Positions 23,945 to 35,012 are shown, counted from the stretch's first letter. The stretch: DNA of 64,000 nt from Silurus meridionalis (GCF_014805685.1 NC_060905.1:2468340-2532339), one strand, 5' to 3'. A program made the numbers and translations. The notes: generated by a model from the letters alone, not told the origin.

Positions 23945-24420
23945 ACACATACACCAATCAGGAGTAACATCATGACATTAGAACATTCTGAGTGGTGAAG
24001 TGCAGAACACTGATGATCTTCATCATGGCACCTGTTAGTGGGTGGATTTATTTATTAGGCAGCAGATGAACATTTTGTCCTCAAAGTTGATGTTAGAAGC
24101 AGGAAAAATGGACGAGCGTAAGCGACAAATTGTGACGTCTAGACGTCCGGGTCAGAGCATCTCCAAAACTGCAGCTCTTGTGAGATGTTCCTGGTCTGCA
24201 GTGGTCAGAATCTATCAAAAGTGCTCCAAGTAAGGAACAGTGATGAACCGGCGACAGGGTCGTGGGGGACGAGGATCATTGATGGACGTGAGGAGCGAAG
24301 GCTGGACGTGTGGTTCCGATCCAACAGACGAGCTCCTGTAGATCAAACTGCTGAAGAAGTTCATGATGTATAAATGATCTGGACTGTTTTAGCAGCAACA
24401 AGGGGGTCAACACAATATCA
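23945..24420 (+). mobile_element. Tc1-like transposon, family E, internally deleted
   Basis: The left end carries ACCAATCAGGAGTAACATCA, a degenerate form of the family's TIR. A transposase start region follows (RQIVTSRRPGQSISKTAALV, LVRCSWSAVVRIYQKCSK; an in-frame ATG stands at about 24108), then the reading jumps near 24375 to the 3' end with TTAGCAGCAACAAGGGGGTC and CAACACAATATCA. The whole DDE catalytic domain is missing. A TTTC microsatellite follows directly. Related pieces lie at 51548-51640 and 53251-53505. Confidence 0.82.
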
Positions 24421-24432
24421 TTTAATTATTAT

Positions 24433-24520
<88 letters not shown>
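24433..24520 (+). repeat. (TTTC)n microsatellite
   Basis: About 22 TTTC units directly after the 3' end of a Tc1 copy. Confidence 0.95.
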
Positions 24521-24669
24521 TTCTTCTTCTTCCTTTTATTATTATTGTGTATACATACTCCAGTCATTTAAGGGTGTCGCAGCACTTAGTTATTTTTCTG
24601 CTCATCTCCATTAACTCACATTTCACCTCTTTATTTTTGGCTTTTCCACCATTAACTATATCTCACTGG

Positions 24670-24672
<3 letters not shown>

Positions 24673-24724
<52 letters not shown>

Positions 24725-24733
24725 TGTGTGTGT
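24673..24733 (+). repeat. (GT)n microsatellite
   Basis: A GT run of about 30 units. CA runs follow at 24857-24880, 25016-25060 and 25246-25302; the balanced segments between them (24885-25010 and 25100-25240) are non-repetitive. Confidence 0.93.
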
Positions 24734-25033
24734 TGTCCTGACCCAAGTGACCCAAGCCCCTCCCTGTGGATAACATTAGCAGGAGTTTCAGCCTGTGTGC
24801 ATGTGTGTATGTGTATAGGTGTATGTCTGTGTGAGAGGAGGTTTTGACAGAGACAACACACACACACACACACACACACACGCCTTCAGAGTTGTTGCTG
24901 TGGCAGCGCTTTGGAAATTAAGTGTGTTGTCTCATTAAGGTGCATTTTGACCCAGCGATACAGTGGGACTTGTATTTTTGGGCCTGGATTGACAGAAATG
25001 AGCTTGTCCACTCCTACACACACACACACACAG

Positions 25034-25064
<31 letters not shown>

Positions 25065-25247
25065 ACGGATGGGTGCGGCTCAGTGGGAAAGAAAACAGTG
25101 TTGTTTAGAAAGCGAGCGAACACGGAGAACGAGTCAATAAACTTAGCAGAGGTCAGTGCGGTTTTGTTTAGCATCTCTTTTATTTGGTTTGCGTGCACAC
25201 AGAGATGCCAAAAAATATCCCTCTTTGCATGTGCATCATTAAACACC

Positions 25248-25304
<57 letters not shown>

Positions 25305-25544
25305 GTGTTTGCTCTTTACACTGTGTGTCTGATGATTTGCATTAAAAACCCTATTAAATTGTAATAGCCTTAATAATGCAAAAGTAAATGTATCAACATT
25401 ATTTTTAATATAAATCTATTATGTATATATTTCTGTATATATTTGCAGTTTTAGTCATTATTTGTAAGAAGGATGTGAGATTAGTAGAGCCTTCATAATG
25501 TAAGTGTAGATGTTGGTCATAGGGCCATCCTGTAAGCTACAGTA

Positions 25545-26286
25545 GCTACGGCAGTGGGCGTGGTCATGGCTAAAAGTAGGCGGGGTTTGTTGAAGGTTCT
25601 CTAACTTTATTTTCAAGTTTCACCTGAGTAAAAGTAAAAGTTTTTGCCTTTAAATGTAGTTAAGTATCCAAAGTAGTGATTTATTATAACTATAATGGTC
25701 CTATTATCATTTTTATCACAAGATTCTTCACTTAATCACCTCAGTTTATGTGTAAAGACTCGAATGTGACTCTCAGCACACTGATCTATTAATAGAATGA
25801 TATTAATTATTTAAACACTGATTTTTATTACAATCATCATGAACCCAAAACCTTTTCAACTACTTCAAAAAAATCATGGAAATGAGGTCACGTGTGTTGT
25901 GGTGAGTTCAAGTCTGAAGTTTCTTCATCATTTATTCCTCTCTAAATGTTCTGCTTGATGTTGAACTGATGCTGAACTGTATGTTGGTGATCAGTAGATA
26001 CACCAAGCGCCGATCAGAACACGTGTAAAACAGAGCGTGCGCTCGATCCTGATTGGTGACTCGCTGCGTGTTTCACCAGTTACGTTTTTATCCTCGTAAA
26101 TAAAAAGGAACAACTGATTTCACTAAATGTAGTTGAGTAAAAAGTTAAATATTTGACTTTGAAATCTACTGAAGTTTTAGTTAAAGTCTCCACACATGGT
26201 AATACTTCAGTAAAGTACAGATACACAAAAGAACTACTTAAGTAAAGTAGGGGATTACATTTACTTCATTACTGTTCACTACTGCT
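25545..26286 (+). mobile_element. hAT-like MITE, copy 1
   Basis: Non-coding element carrying, near its ends, GAGTAAAAGTAAAAGTTTTT and AAGTACAGATACACAAAAGA, ACTACTTAAGTAAAGTA. The inner part is GACTCGAATGTGACTCTCAG, CACACTGATCTATTAATAGA and TGTTCTGCTTGATGTTGAAC. The same inner order occurs at 57508-58122 and 61475-61945. The hAT class is inferred only from the AAGTACTTAAGTA-type ends. No transposase is present. Confidence 0.65.
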
Positions 26287-26329
26287 TTTAGAATAGTGAT
26301 CAATTCAGTTTCTAATCAGGGATGGACCT

Positions 26330-26760
26330 TCTTGGACAACATTAGACACTCTCTTTCTTACATTTCTGTATATGGGCTAAAAAACAACTCAACACACCTT
26401 TAATTTCCATATATATGAGCTGAGAGACACGCCCACTCAACACACCTTTAATTTCCAAATACTGTATAGGGTGAAAGACGCCCACTTATCCCACCATTCA
26501 TTTACATATATAAACTGATAGACACACCTACTTAACACACCCTACATTTCCATATATGGCTGAAAGACATGCCCACTCGACCCACCATTCATTTCCGTAT
26601 ATGAGCTGACAGACACACCCACTCAACACACCTTTAATTTTACATATATGGGCATCTACTCATTGTTTTTTTTTTATTCCTTTATATTTCTATATATGGA
26701 CTGACAGACACACCCACTCAACACATCTTTAATGCCTGTATATGGACTAAATAATATCCT
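26330..26760 (+). repeat. About 55-bp tandem repeat (CACCCACTCAACACACC units)
   Basis: Around seven diverged units with the frame CATATATGGGCTGACAGACA, CACCCACTCAACACACC and TTTAATTTCCATATATG. A related scrap precedes the Tc1 copy at 23883-23930. Confidence 0.75.
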
Positions 26761-27219
26761 TATAAAAAAGCAAAGATCTCTACAAACTCCATAGAAGTCC
26801 AACAATCACAGGAACTCTTTACCTACACAATCTGGTGCAGCATGATGCGATAAGGCAGAGGAACAGAAAACAACATCCATTTCAGGCTTAGCAGATCTTG
26901 TCCAGCCTTCTAACCAATTCCATTTGGAGGTCTAAGGAGATTACCATGATAACCCAAGCAAATCCATACAACAACGACAAGAGGTCTGGTCTTCTCTAAG
27001 GCTCTTCTAACTGGAAAACAGTGTGCTTTATCAGAGCAGCAGGAAATCCAGGAGATCCAGCAACACTGTCTGAGCTGGCTTTGTCCTAAGCTAAGAGAAA
27101 TCTGAAAATGGACCTAGATTGGACACCAAATAGTCTATTTTGACATCCAAAATTACTTCCTTTTCACTCTACACTGGGCTCCTACTTAGTAAGTACAGAG
27201 CTTCAGAGATTCAGCCACG
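26761..27219. other. Intergenic, no feature recognised
   Basis: Balanced composition, no long open frame, and no match to other repeats in the window. Confidence 0.4.
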
Positions 27220-27548
27220 TGTGGAGCATATGTTTCTCGTGTGTTCCTAATATAGTATGTTCCTCACATGTTCCCTCATCTTTCTGCTGTCTTCTCATAG
27301 AGATTCAGCCTCGTGTCAAGCATATGTTCCTCATGTGTTCCTCATATGTTCCTCATTTTTCTACTGTCTACTCATAGAGATTCGTCCCCGTGTTCCTCAT
27401 GTGCTACTCATGTGTTCCCTTATCTTTCTGCTGTCTTCTCATAGAGATTCAGCCATGTGTGGAGCAGATGTTTCCCAGGTGTTCCTTACCTGTTCGTCAT
27501 CTTTGTGCTGTCTACTCATAGAGATTTAGCCACATATTTTGAATGTTT
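27220..27548 (+). repeat. TCATAGAGATTCAGCC minisatellite
   Basis: About four diverged units of 70-95 bp containing ATGTTCCTCATGTGTTCCTC, CTTTCTGCTGTCTTCTC and ATAGAGATTCAGCC. Similar CATGTGTTCCTCATGTG sequence resumes at 30330-30410, beyond the inserted L2 LINE and DIRS copy. Confidence 0.75.
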
Positions 27549-27554
27549 TCTTCA

Positions 27555-28738
27555 TGTGTATCAGAGCAACGTACAAAAGTCCTTTAAGTCTCTATCAATG
27601 AATAAATCTACACTGGTATGCTAGATTACAAACTTAGTCTACAGTCTACAACTGTGTTGAGAGGGTTTTTTTGTAAATAAATGGAAAACTATTAGTTTAA
27701 GTGTTTCAGGAGGATCGCTAGGGACTCCACTGTTCGGACTTCTTGGAGAAGGTCATTCCACTGCCTTGGTTTCAAAACAGAAAAGAGCCTTAAAGTATAC
27801 TTACCTCTTACTTTGAAAGAAGGTGGGACCAGTCAAGCAGTGCTGGAGGATCTCAGGTAGCGTGGTGCAGTGCAAGGAGTGATGAGGTCTCTAAGGTAAG
27901 AGGGTGCTGGTCCATTTTTGGCTTTGTAGGCAAGCATCAGTGTTTTGAATCTGATACGTGCAGCAACTGGAAGTCAGTGGAGTGAGCGCAGCAGTGGAGA
28001 GAACTTGGGCAGGTTAAACACAAGTCACGCAGCTGCGTTTTGGATCATTTACAGTTAACAAATAGTTTTCAGAGGCAGAGCTGCCAGCAGAGAGTTGCAG
28101 AAGTCCAGTCTTGAAATGACAAAAGACTGAACAAGCACCTGAACAGCCTGTCTGGACAAAAATGGTTGAATCTTTAAGATGGTGTAGAGAAAGAATCGAC
28201 AAGAGCGAGTCACATTAGCAACATGTAAGATGAAGGACAATCGATTGTCCATAATTAACCCAAGCTTGAGGTGGTGGAAGTTTGGTTTTGCTGGGGCTGA
28301 GTTTAAGTTGATGAGCACTCATCCATGAAGATATGTCCGCCAGACATGCCGAGATCCAAGCGGAAGGAGAAGATGAGTTAAGTTTTATCAGCATAGCAGT
28401 GGCAAAAAAACCTTTTGAGGATATGACTTCATCAAGAGAGTGAGTATAGAGGGAGAAAAAAAGGGGACCAATTACTAAGCCTTGTGGAACTCCAGTGGAG
28501 AGGCTGCCTGGGGCAGATGGGGATCCCCTTCATGTTACCTGGTATAAGCAAACTTCCAGGTAGGAAGCAAACCATTCCCATGCTGCTTAATGGATACCTA
28601 GGCTCCTGAGGGAAGACACGAGATTCTTATGCTTGACTGTGTCAAATGATGCTGGAAGGTCTAGAAGGATGAGTACAGATGACAGCTTGGCTGATCGAGC
28701 AGCATGTAGTTTCTCAGGAATAGCCAAAAGCCACTTTG
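27555..28738 (-). pseudogene. L2-type LINE, 5'-truncated, copy 1
   Basis: The minus strand reads ORF2 of a CR1/L2-superfamily retrotransposon from just after RT motif A to the 3' tail. Seen are LLAIPEKLHAARS-like sequence near 28690-28735, a DLPASFDTV-like motif A region, GLPQVWS-type shifted sequence, and, in open pieces, [19 protein letters not shown] and SRQAVQVLVQSFVISRLDFC. The active-site YADD is YADK followed by a stop near 28390-28405. The 3' tail begins near 27555 with AGAGCAACGTACAAAAGTCC, matching copy 2 at 51672-51690. The element is dead. Confidence 0.85.
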
Positions 28739-28799
28739 GGAACAAGTGTTCAATCATGCCAGACTGACCAGTCCCTGCCTAGTGTGTGTCTGCCAACAC

Positions 28800-29160
28800 A
28801 GCTAGAGGAGGACTGAGGGGCCAGGAGTGGCACTGTGGTCTAGGTTATAGAACCGCACAAAGGTCAGCGGGGTGGACCAACCCGCAGAGTTACATATGTC
28901 TTGGAGGGGACTCCAGTGGACCAAGTTTTTGAGGCAGCCACACTCCGGGTGGAGTGTGCTCTGAACCCACAGGAAGCGGGGAGATCAGAGGACTCATAAG
29001 ATGATGTGATAGCATCAACAATCCACCTGCTCAGAGTCTGCTGTGGACGTAGGTGGCCAGTACGCGCACCGGACAAAGCTGGTTCTGTTTCTCCTAATCT
29101 TGGGCCTGGAACAGAAGAGGATAGAATGCATGTAATCTTACGCATCGTGGGACTAGTAAG
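28800..29160 (-). pseudogene. DIRS tyrosine recombinase, C-terminal part
   Basis: The minus strand shows LRPQQTLSRWIVDAITSSY, then CGFRAHSTRSVAAS with the H-x-x-R box of tyrosine recombinases. After a one-frame shift near 28910 comes DICNSAGWSTPLTFVRFYNL, whose Tyr codon (28847-28849) lies at the expected nucleophile position. In DIRS elements this enzyme integrates the circular DNA copy instead of a DDE integrase. The N-terminal half with the first catalytic Arg is missing or unreadable, so the protein is not functional. Confidence 0.85.
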
Positions 29161-29278
29161 GACACCTTGGGTAAGTAACCCGTACAGGGGTACAGGAAGG
29201 TACTAGCCATACCCGGGGTAAACTCCAGGAAGGAGGGGGCCACGAAAAGGGCCTGCAGGTTGCCGCCTGTTTTTTATT

Positions 29279-30010
29279 CTACTGAAACCTTTTGACCACC
29301 GAGCTTACGGAGTCGCCGAAGAGGCCAGAAGGGGTTAGCGTGGCGTCCAGCAGTACGGCCCTGTCTCTATCAGACATATCTGACAGAGTGAGCCACAGGT
29401 GCCTTTCTGTGGACACCAGGGCAGACATAGACAGGCCAATGGCCCTAGCGGTCTCTTTAGTGGCTCTGAGAGCCAGATCCGCCATACGACAAAGTAAAAA
29501 TGTCTGCCCAGGGCACCTCCCATATCCAACTTATGCAGCAGGTCAGCCTAATATGCCTGCAACACCACCATGGTGTGCAGGAACTCAGCGGCTTGACCTG
29601 CGAAGCATAGACTTTACCCACGAACACTGATGTATTGCATGGGTAACGTCAGGGTCTTGAGGGAGGAGGTTGTATTCGCGTTACAACCTCCGTAAGCTAT
29701 TTTGCCTTAGTATTACAGAGCGCGGCCTTCCCCTCCTTCTAGGAGGAAGGGCCAAAAAGGCGTGCTGCCAAAGCCTGCGCGCAAGCGCTGGGCCAAACAG
29801 GTGAGGTTGGAGAAACCCTCAGCAAGGTCCAGCTGCGAACCCCAGGAGCTAGCACGGTGCTCTGCCTCAGTGAGAGCTGGGCCAGACTTGGAAGGAGCTA
29901 GGGCACCCTCCTCGAAGAGTGCCCAGCGGGAGCAGAGCGAGCATAAAGACATGCGTGCACAGTAATCACAGCCGGTTCCCTTGAGAACCGATGTCGCATG
30001 CTCCGCTCCC
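29279..30010 (-). pseudogene. DIRS gag-like region
   Basis: Read in pieces on the minus strand: CVACLGAEHATSVLKGTGCD with CYS-rich CxxC spacing near 29930-30030, SWGSQLDLAEG near 29815-29850, ATKETARAIGLSMSALVSTE and LLDATLTPSGLFGDSVSSVV near 29290-29460. The order and motifs match the ORF upstream of RT in fish DIRS elements. It is interrupted by stops and frame changes. Confidence 0.75.
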
Positions 30011-30035
30011 AAGCAAGCGACACACAAGCTGTTCT

Positions 30036-30101
30036 TTTCTTTTCTTTTCTTTTCTTTTCTTTTCTTTTCTTTTCTTTTCTTTTCTTTTCTTTTCTTTTCT
30101 T
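30036..30101 (+). repeat. (TTTTC)n microsatellite within the DIRS copy
   Basis: About 13 TTTTC units between the DIRS terminal region and the gag-like sequence. It is absent at the corresponding place in copy 2, where only T-rich sequence is seen near 41247-41256. Confidence 0.95.
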
Positions 30102-30330
30102 TTTTGACAAACAATCAGACAACACAAACACACAGAGCGCTTCGTGAACAGACAGAAGCTGCTGCTGCCCTCACTCATATGCTTTTTATACTCCTGATCT
30201 CTGACGTCACCCTGACGGTGACGGCCAGCGTCCAATTTTTGACTGATTACACACATTATTTAAGTGCGTGAACACTCGGGCGCGTTCCAAAAGCGTTTCG
30301 ATGCGGCTCGAGTTCCTAAAAGGGAACACA

Positions 30331-30644
30331 TGTTCCGCATGTGTTTTGCATGTGTTCCTTGTGTGTTCCTCATGTGTTCCTCGTGTGTTTCTTATGTTTT
30401 TTGTTGTCTTTTAACATCCTCTGATAAAGTTCTATACATTTCTACTACATGCTAAAAGTATTGGCACCCCTTTGGCTGCATTTGGCTGGCTTCAAAACCA
30501 AACCCACGATCATTCTATTGCCCAGGAAGCTAATATAGTAATGTGGAGAAACATCTGCTACCCCTGTCTGTTTTTTTTCCTTCTTTCTATCCACCATCCT
30601 TCCATCCTCTGTTTTTGAGGTATTTTCCGCTGCGCCCCCTCCTC

Positions 30645-30692
<48 letters not shown>

Positions 30693-31077
30693 TCTTTCTT
30701 TTTTTCTTTCTCTATAATTCTTCCACATATCCATTTCTGCTCCCTGCTTAGCTCTCGAACCCTGACTTGGAGCTATGCACAGGACCGGTGGGAACTCATT
30801 AAGCCACTTTCTTCAAATAAATAAAACAAACTGCACAGACAAAATGAGAGATCTTTAAAAAAAAGAGGATGAGGAGATGGGGAAAAAGAGAGAGAGAAAA
30901 AGAGCAGTGAGAGAGCTCTCTCTATGTATATCCCCCAGCCTGGCTCTTTTCCCCAGCACATCCTCTCGCTCCGCTTCTTCCCTTTTTGTTTCACTGGCTG
31001 CCTCTGTCAATTCAATTAATTTCAAACGGGCTTTATTGGCATGACGGCGGCATTATGGCGTTGCCAGAGCTTTTAGA
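30331..31077. other. Minisatellite remnant and CT-rich DNA
   Basis: 30330-30410 continues the CATGTGTTCCTC repeat. A CT run lies at 30643-30690. The remainder is purine- or pyrimidine-rich without a gene. Confidence 0.5.
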
Positions 31078-31087
31078 AACACACATA

Positions 31088-31144
<57 letters not shown>
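31078..31144 (+). repeat. (CA)n microsatellite
   Basis: A CA run of about 30 units. A GA run follows at 31254-31300. Confidence 0.95.
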
Positions 31145-31148
<4 letters not shown>

Positions 31149-31254
31149 CATAATATCTTGTCTCACAGCGTCTGGGTGCCTCGCATCCTCGCCGCTCTGT
31201 CTCATCACACTCTTCCTGCCAGCATATAATCACACCATCCAGACATCTAGTATA

Positions 31255-31299
<45 letters not shown>

Positions 31300-31303
<4 letters not shown>

Positions 31304-31561
31304 GAGAGAATAAATGGTTGGCGGTGGAGATAAAACACCCCTCTCTCTTTCTTATCTCTCTCTTTCTCTATCTCACTATCTTTCTCCTTCTCTAACACCA
31401 GCCAGACGTCTAGCAAAAGAGAGAGAGAGAGTGAAAGAGAGAGCGAGAGAAAAAACAGGGGGAGTTGGAGAGAAACACCCCTCTGGCTCTTTATTTCTCT
31501 TTCTCTTTCAATTTTTTTCTCTTTATCTGTTTCTTTCTTATATCTTTTTTTGACACCAGTC

Positions 31562-31633
<72 letters not shown>

Positions 31634-31634
31634 C

Positions 31635-31700
<66 letters not shown>

Positions 31701-32190
31701 CGTTTTCTCTGTCTCTCTCCTTCTCACTCCAGCCAGAAGTATATAGCAAAATAGAGAGAGGGAGTGAAAGGAAGAGAGAGAAACAGGGAGAGGTGGAAAT
31801 AAAACACCATCTCTGCATCTCTCTCTTTCTCACCCTCTCTCTTTCTCTCTCTCTCTCACACTCTGTCTGTATCTCTCCTACACCAGCCAAAAAGAGAGAT
31901 GGAGTTTAAGAGAGAGGGAATAAGCAGGGATAGGAGGAACTGCCACCCCCCTTGCATCTCTCTCTCCCTCTCTCTCTCCCAACTCTCTTTCTCTCACTTC
32001 TCTGTATCTCTTTCTCTGTCTCCCAACTCTTTTTCTCTCGCTTTATTGTTCTCTCAGTCTGTTGTCGGAGCTGCATTAAATCAGAAACAGAACCTCAAAC
32101 TTGCACTTCATGAACTCTTATTAGTGGATTTATTCAGGTATAAATCACTGACCGAAGCCCATCTGGTGCGCTGCATAAAGTATTGCACCA
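31300..32190. repeat. CT/GA-rich diverged tandem units with a (TATC)n core
   Basis: A unit of roughly 140-170 bp, reading from CCAGCCAGA(C/A)GT through AAGAGAGAGAGAGTGAAAG to GGAGA(A/T)AAAACACC and CTCTTTCTC, appears at least three times (about 31235, 31395 and 31730). A perfect TATC array occupies 31558-31700. Confidence 0.75.

Positions 32191-32191
<1 letters not shown>

Positions 32192-32255
<64 letters not shown>
32192..32255 (+). repeat. (AT)n microsatellite
   Basis: About 32 AT units. Confidence 0.95.
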
Positions 32256-32258
<3 letters not shown>

Positions 32259-32426
32259 CGTTTTTTTAATTTTTAATAAATTTGCAAACATTTTAAACAC
32301 TTCTTTCATGTTGTCATTATGGGGTTTTGTTTGTAGAATTTTATTAACTAAATCCATTTTGGAATAAAACTGTAATATAAAATGCGGACAAGTGAAGCGC
32401 TGTGAATACTTTCCAGATGCAATGTG
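32256..32426 (+). mobile_element. Tc1-like 3' end remnant, family F
   Basis: CATGTTGTCATTATGGGG, TTTGTAGAATTTTATTAA and GAAGCGCTGTGAATACTTTC form the end of a fish Tc1-type element. No transposase and no second end are seen here, though the sequence before the AT run (AAGCCCATCTGG) might belong to it. Confidence 0.5.
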
Positions 32427-32436
32427 TAAATATATA

Positions 32437-32978
32437 CAGTACAGACCAAAAGTTTGGACACACCTTCTCATTCAAAGAGTTTTCTTTATTTTCATGACTA
32501 TGAAAATTGTAGAGTCACACTGAAGGCATCAAGGGCTATTTGACCAAGAAGGAGAGTGATGGGGTGCTGCGCCAGATGACCTGGCCTCCACAGTCACCGG
32601 ACCTGAACCCAATCGAGATGGTTTAGGGGTGAGCTGGACCGCAGAGTGAAGGCAAAAGGGCCAACAAGTGCCAAGCATCTCTCGGGGAACTCCTTCAAGA
32701 CTGTTGGAAGACCATTTCAGGTGACTACCTCTTGAAGAGAGAATGCCAAGAGTGTGCAAAGCAGTAATCAAAGCAAAAGGTGGCTACTTTGAAGAACCTA
32801 CAATATGACATTTTTCAGTTGTTTCACACTTTTTTGTTATGTATATAATTCCATATATAATTCCACGTGTTAATTCATAGTTTTGATGCCTTCAGTGTGA
32901 ATCTACAATTTTCATAGTCATGAAAATAAAGAAAACTCTTTAAATGAGAAGGTGTGTCCAAAATTTTGGTCTGTACTG
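32437..32978 (+). mobile_element. Tc1-like element, family A, internal deletion derivative with both TIRs
   Basis: It opens CAGTACAGACCAAAAGTTTG and closes with the inverted copy, and TA flanks both ends (32435-32436 and 32979-32980). Between the TIRs only the last part of the transposase remains ([29 protein letters not shown], then a stop), followed by the 3' part that matches 600-875 of the first element. It is the non-autonomous partner of the family at the left edge. It still has the terminal features a transposase would need. Confidence 0.92.
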
Positions 32979-32980
32979 TA

Positions 32981-33042
32981 TATGTGTGTGTGTGTGTGTG
33001 TGTTGGTGTGTGTGTGTGAGAGAGAGAGAGAAAGAGAAAGAG

Positions 33043-33094
<52 letters not shown>
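32981..33094 (+). repeat. (GT)n and (GA)n microsatellites
   Basis: GT to 33018 and then GA/GAAA to 33094, directly outside the Tc1 TIR. Confidence 0.93.
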
Positions 33095-33099
<5 letters not shown>

Positions 33100-34568
33100 A
33101 AGGGGAAAACAAACAACAAAATAACTAAATAAAATAAATAAAAAGATCAAAAGTGTCTTTTATTATCCAGGAAAACATTTTTTTTAATTAAAATACGCAT
33201 ATTAAAAATATTGGTGAAAATAAATGAAATAAATAGCTAAATAAACAAACAATAACAAATAAATAAATACATTACAAAAAAAATGGCTATGCATTAAGAT
33301 ACAGAGAATAATTTTAATAAGTAAAAAAGGAAAGATCAAAGTGAAGGGAGGAGGGGAAAAAATCATGTCCTGTAGAATCTGATTCCTTCTGTACCTCAAC
33401 AATTTGTCAATTATATCGGAGAACGACAAATTTTTATCAATTTATAGTTACATTTCATGAAGTAGAAAGTTCAGGAGATGAATGAGTTCCTGCTTTCACT
33501 TACACTATCGCAGCTACAGACTGTCTCAACCGAACTCGTTTTTTATTCAGACAGGAGCTGTTGCTATAGAAACAATAGCAGAGGTGAGAATTTGGTAGCG
33601 CTATAAATTTGCTTGTTTGTAGTTCTCGGATGTTTATATGGCCCGGTCAGTGTGTTTCTGATTTTTAATGTTACACGATCAACCCTGACCTGGGACGAAC
33701 TGGTGTTCATATCTGATGACCCCAATGCCTGGTTTTTGCCTCGCTCCTGACATTCACAGATCGGGAGCCTGAACTCTGGACGGCATTCATAAGGTCAGGA
33801 GCTACGGTGGGGCACCACCCCCCCAAGGTGCGGACCTTATTATTCGGATCGATTCGCGGCTCAGCGCCGGGAGAGCGATACGAGGTCCGGGAGCGGCGCC
33901 GGACTCCGAGGACTACCGCCGAGATGAGGAAAGATCGCAACCACGTGAAACGAGCGCGAGAGGGGGATCGAGTGTGAGAAGAAGGAGGGAGAGAGCGAGC
34001 GAGGAAAGCAACGAGAGTGGCAGGATAAAAGAAAATCTTGATTTTGCGGGGGAGAGTATTGATTTCTGCTTTCCTCCTGGGCTGCCTATGTGAGCCCCAT
34101 CTATTATTAGTTTAGAGACAAAAAAACAGTGAGCACACACACACAGAGATGGATGGAGAGAGATGGAACGGAAGGAGAAATAAAAGAGAGGGAGGGAAAG
34201 AGGCAATATTGTGTCGAGTAAACGGTAAGGGTGTGGAGGACAGGTTTAAAAAAGCGGCTTTGTGCATGAAGGATGGAGTTGGAATGAGAAGGATGGTTCA
34301 GAAGTGTGTGTGTGTGTTAGAGAGAGAGTCTGTTTATGATAGAACGGGCGCAGTGTGTGAGAGGGAAGCGACAGTAGGGAGCCCTGGCAGGTGGATCTCA
34401 GCAGCATGTGTTAAGTGCATGCCTGGTTGGAGATGTCAGGATTAGCGGGAGATTAGAGCCGTGATTAAACAACGTCTTCGCTCTAATGATCCACACTGTT
34501 TGTCCGGCTTATCGTGCCTTCTGCACCCTGACGCTTGCGCTGCCATCGATACGAGACCATCATGCATT

Positions 34569-34572
<4 letters not shown>
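33095..34572. other. Intergenic with a CpG-dense patch and a CNE-like island
   Basis: 33100-33450 is AT-rich. 33835-33985 is dense in CpG (about 20 in 150 bp), with no other such patch in the first 60 kb. 34440-34570 is non-repetitive and contains GAGATTAGAGCCGTGATTAA and CGCTCTAATGATCC. No gene model can be supported. Confidence 0.45.
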
Positions 34573-34607
<35 letters not shown>

Positions 34608-34630
34608 TTTACACACACACACACACACCC
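34573..34630 (+). repeat. (CA)n microsatellite
   Basis: Two CA runs separated by GCATTTA. Confidence 0.92.
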
Positions 34631-34914
34631 TTTTCAAAAAGATACACAATTCATGAAGAAGTCAATCCAATTAGACATACAGTGATTTAGGGAAGGAGTC
34701 TCCAGGTTCAGTCAACAATCAGGTTCAAAAGTCAAAACAGTCCATGGAGAAAGGATCAAGCCAGAACTACGAAGCTCCAAAAGCTTAGTATGGACCAAGT
34801 TATGGAAAACAGTGACTGACCATATACTTCAACTATTGTCGAAGGTCAGCCATGATACAGTGCCCCATTAGCTCAGAAGGATAAGGGCCTTGCTCAAGGG
34901 CCCTAAAAAAGGCC

Positions 34915-35012
34915 TTTAGACCTGTGGTTCTTTTTATGGTTTTTAAATATTTGTTTTTTATTGGTCTAGATCTTTGGTTCTCATTATGGACTTTAGACCT
35001 GTGGTTCCTATT
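34915..35012 (-). repeat. Short minisatellite, GGTCTAGA/CATAATGAGAACC type
   Basis: Three to four units reading, on the plus strand, TAGACCTGTGGTTCT and TGGTTCTCATTATGGAC. They are the reverse complement of the longer array at 44165-44650. Confidence 0.7.

Larger units (their letters stand above)
28740..30330 (-). mobile_element. DIRS-type retrotransposon, copy 1, RT region deleted
   Basis: On the minus strand the terminal region (30105-30330) leads into gag-like sequence (about 30010 to 29280) and then directly into tyrosine recombinase sequence (about 29160 to 28800). The RT/RNase H region that normally lies between is missing. The terminal region is shared with copy 2 at 41275-41482: both have AGCGCTTC, TGACTGATTACACACATTAT and a closing GTTCCTxAAAGGGAAC palindrome. 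Confidence 0.82.

Noticed and set aside
33700..34010. Confident first exon at the CpG-dense patch
   Set aside because: The frame from ATG 33923 closes after some 17 codons and no donor site stands out; reported only as a candidate regulatory patch.
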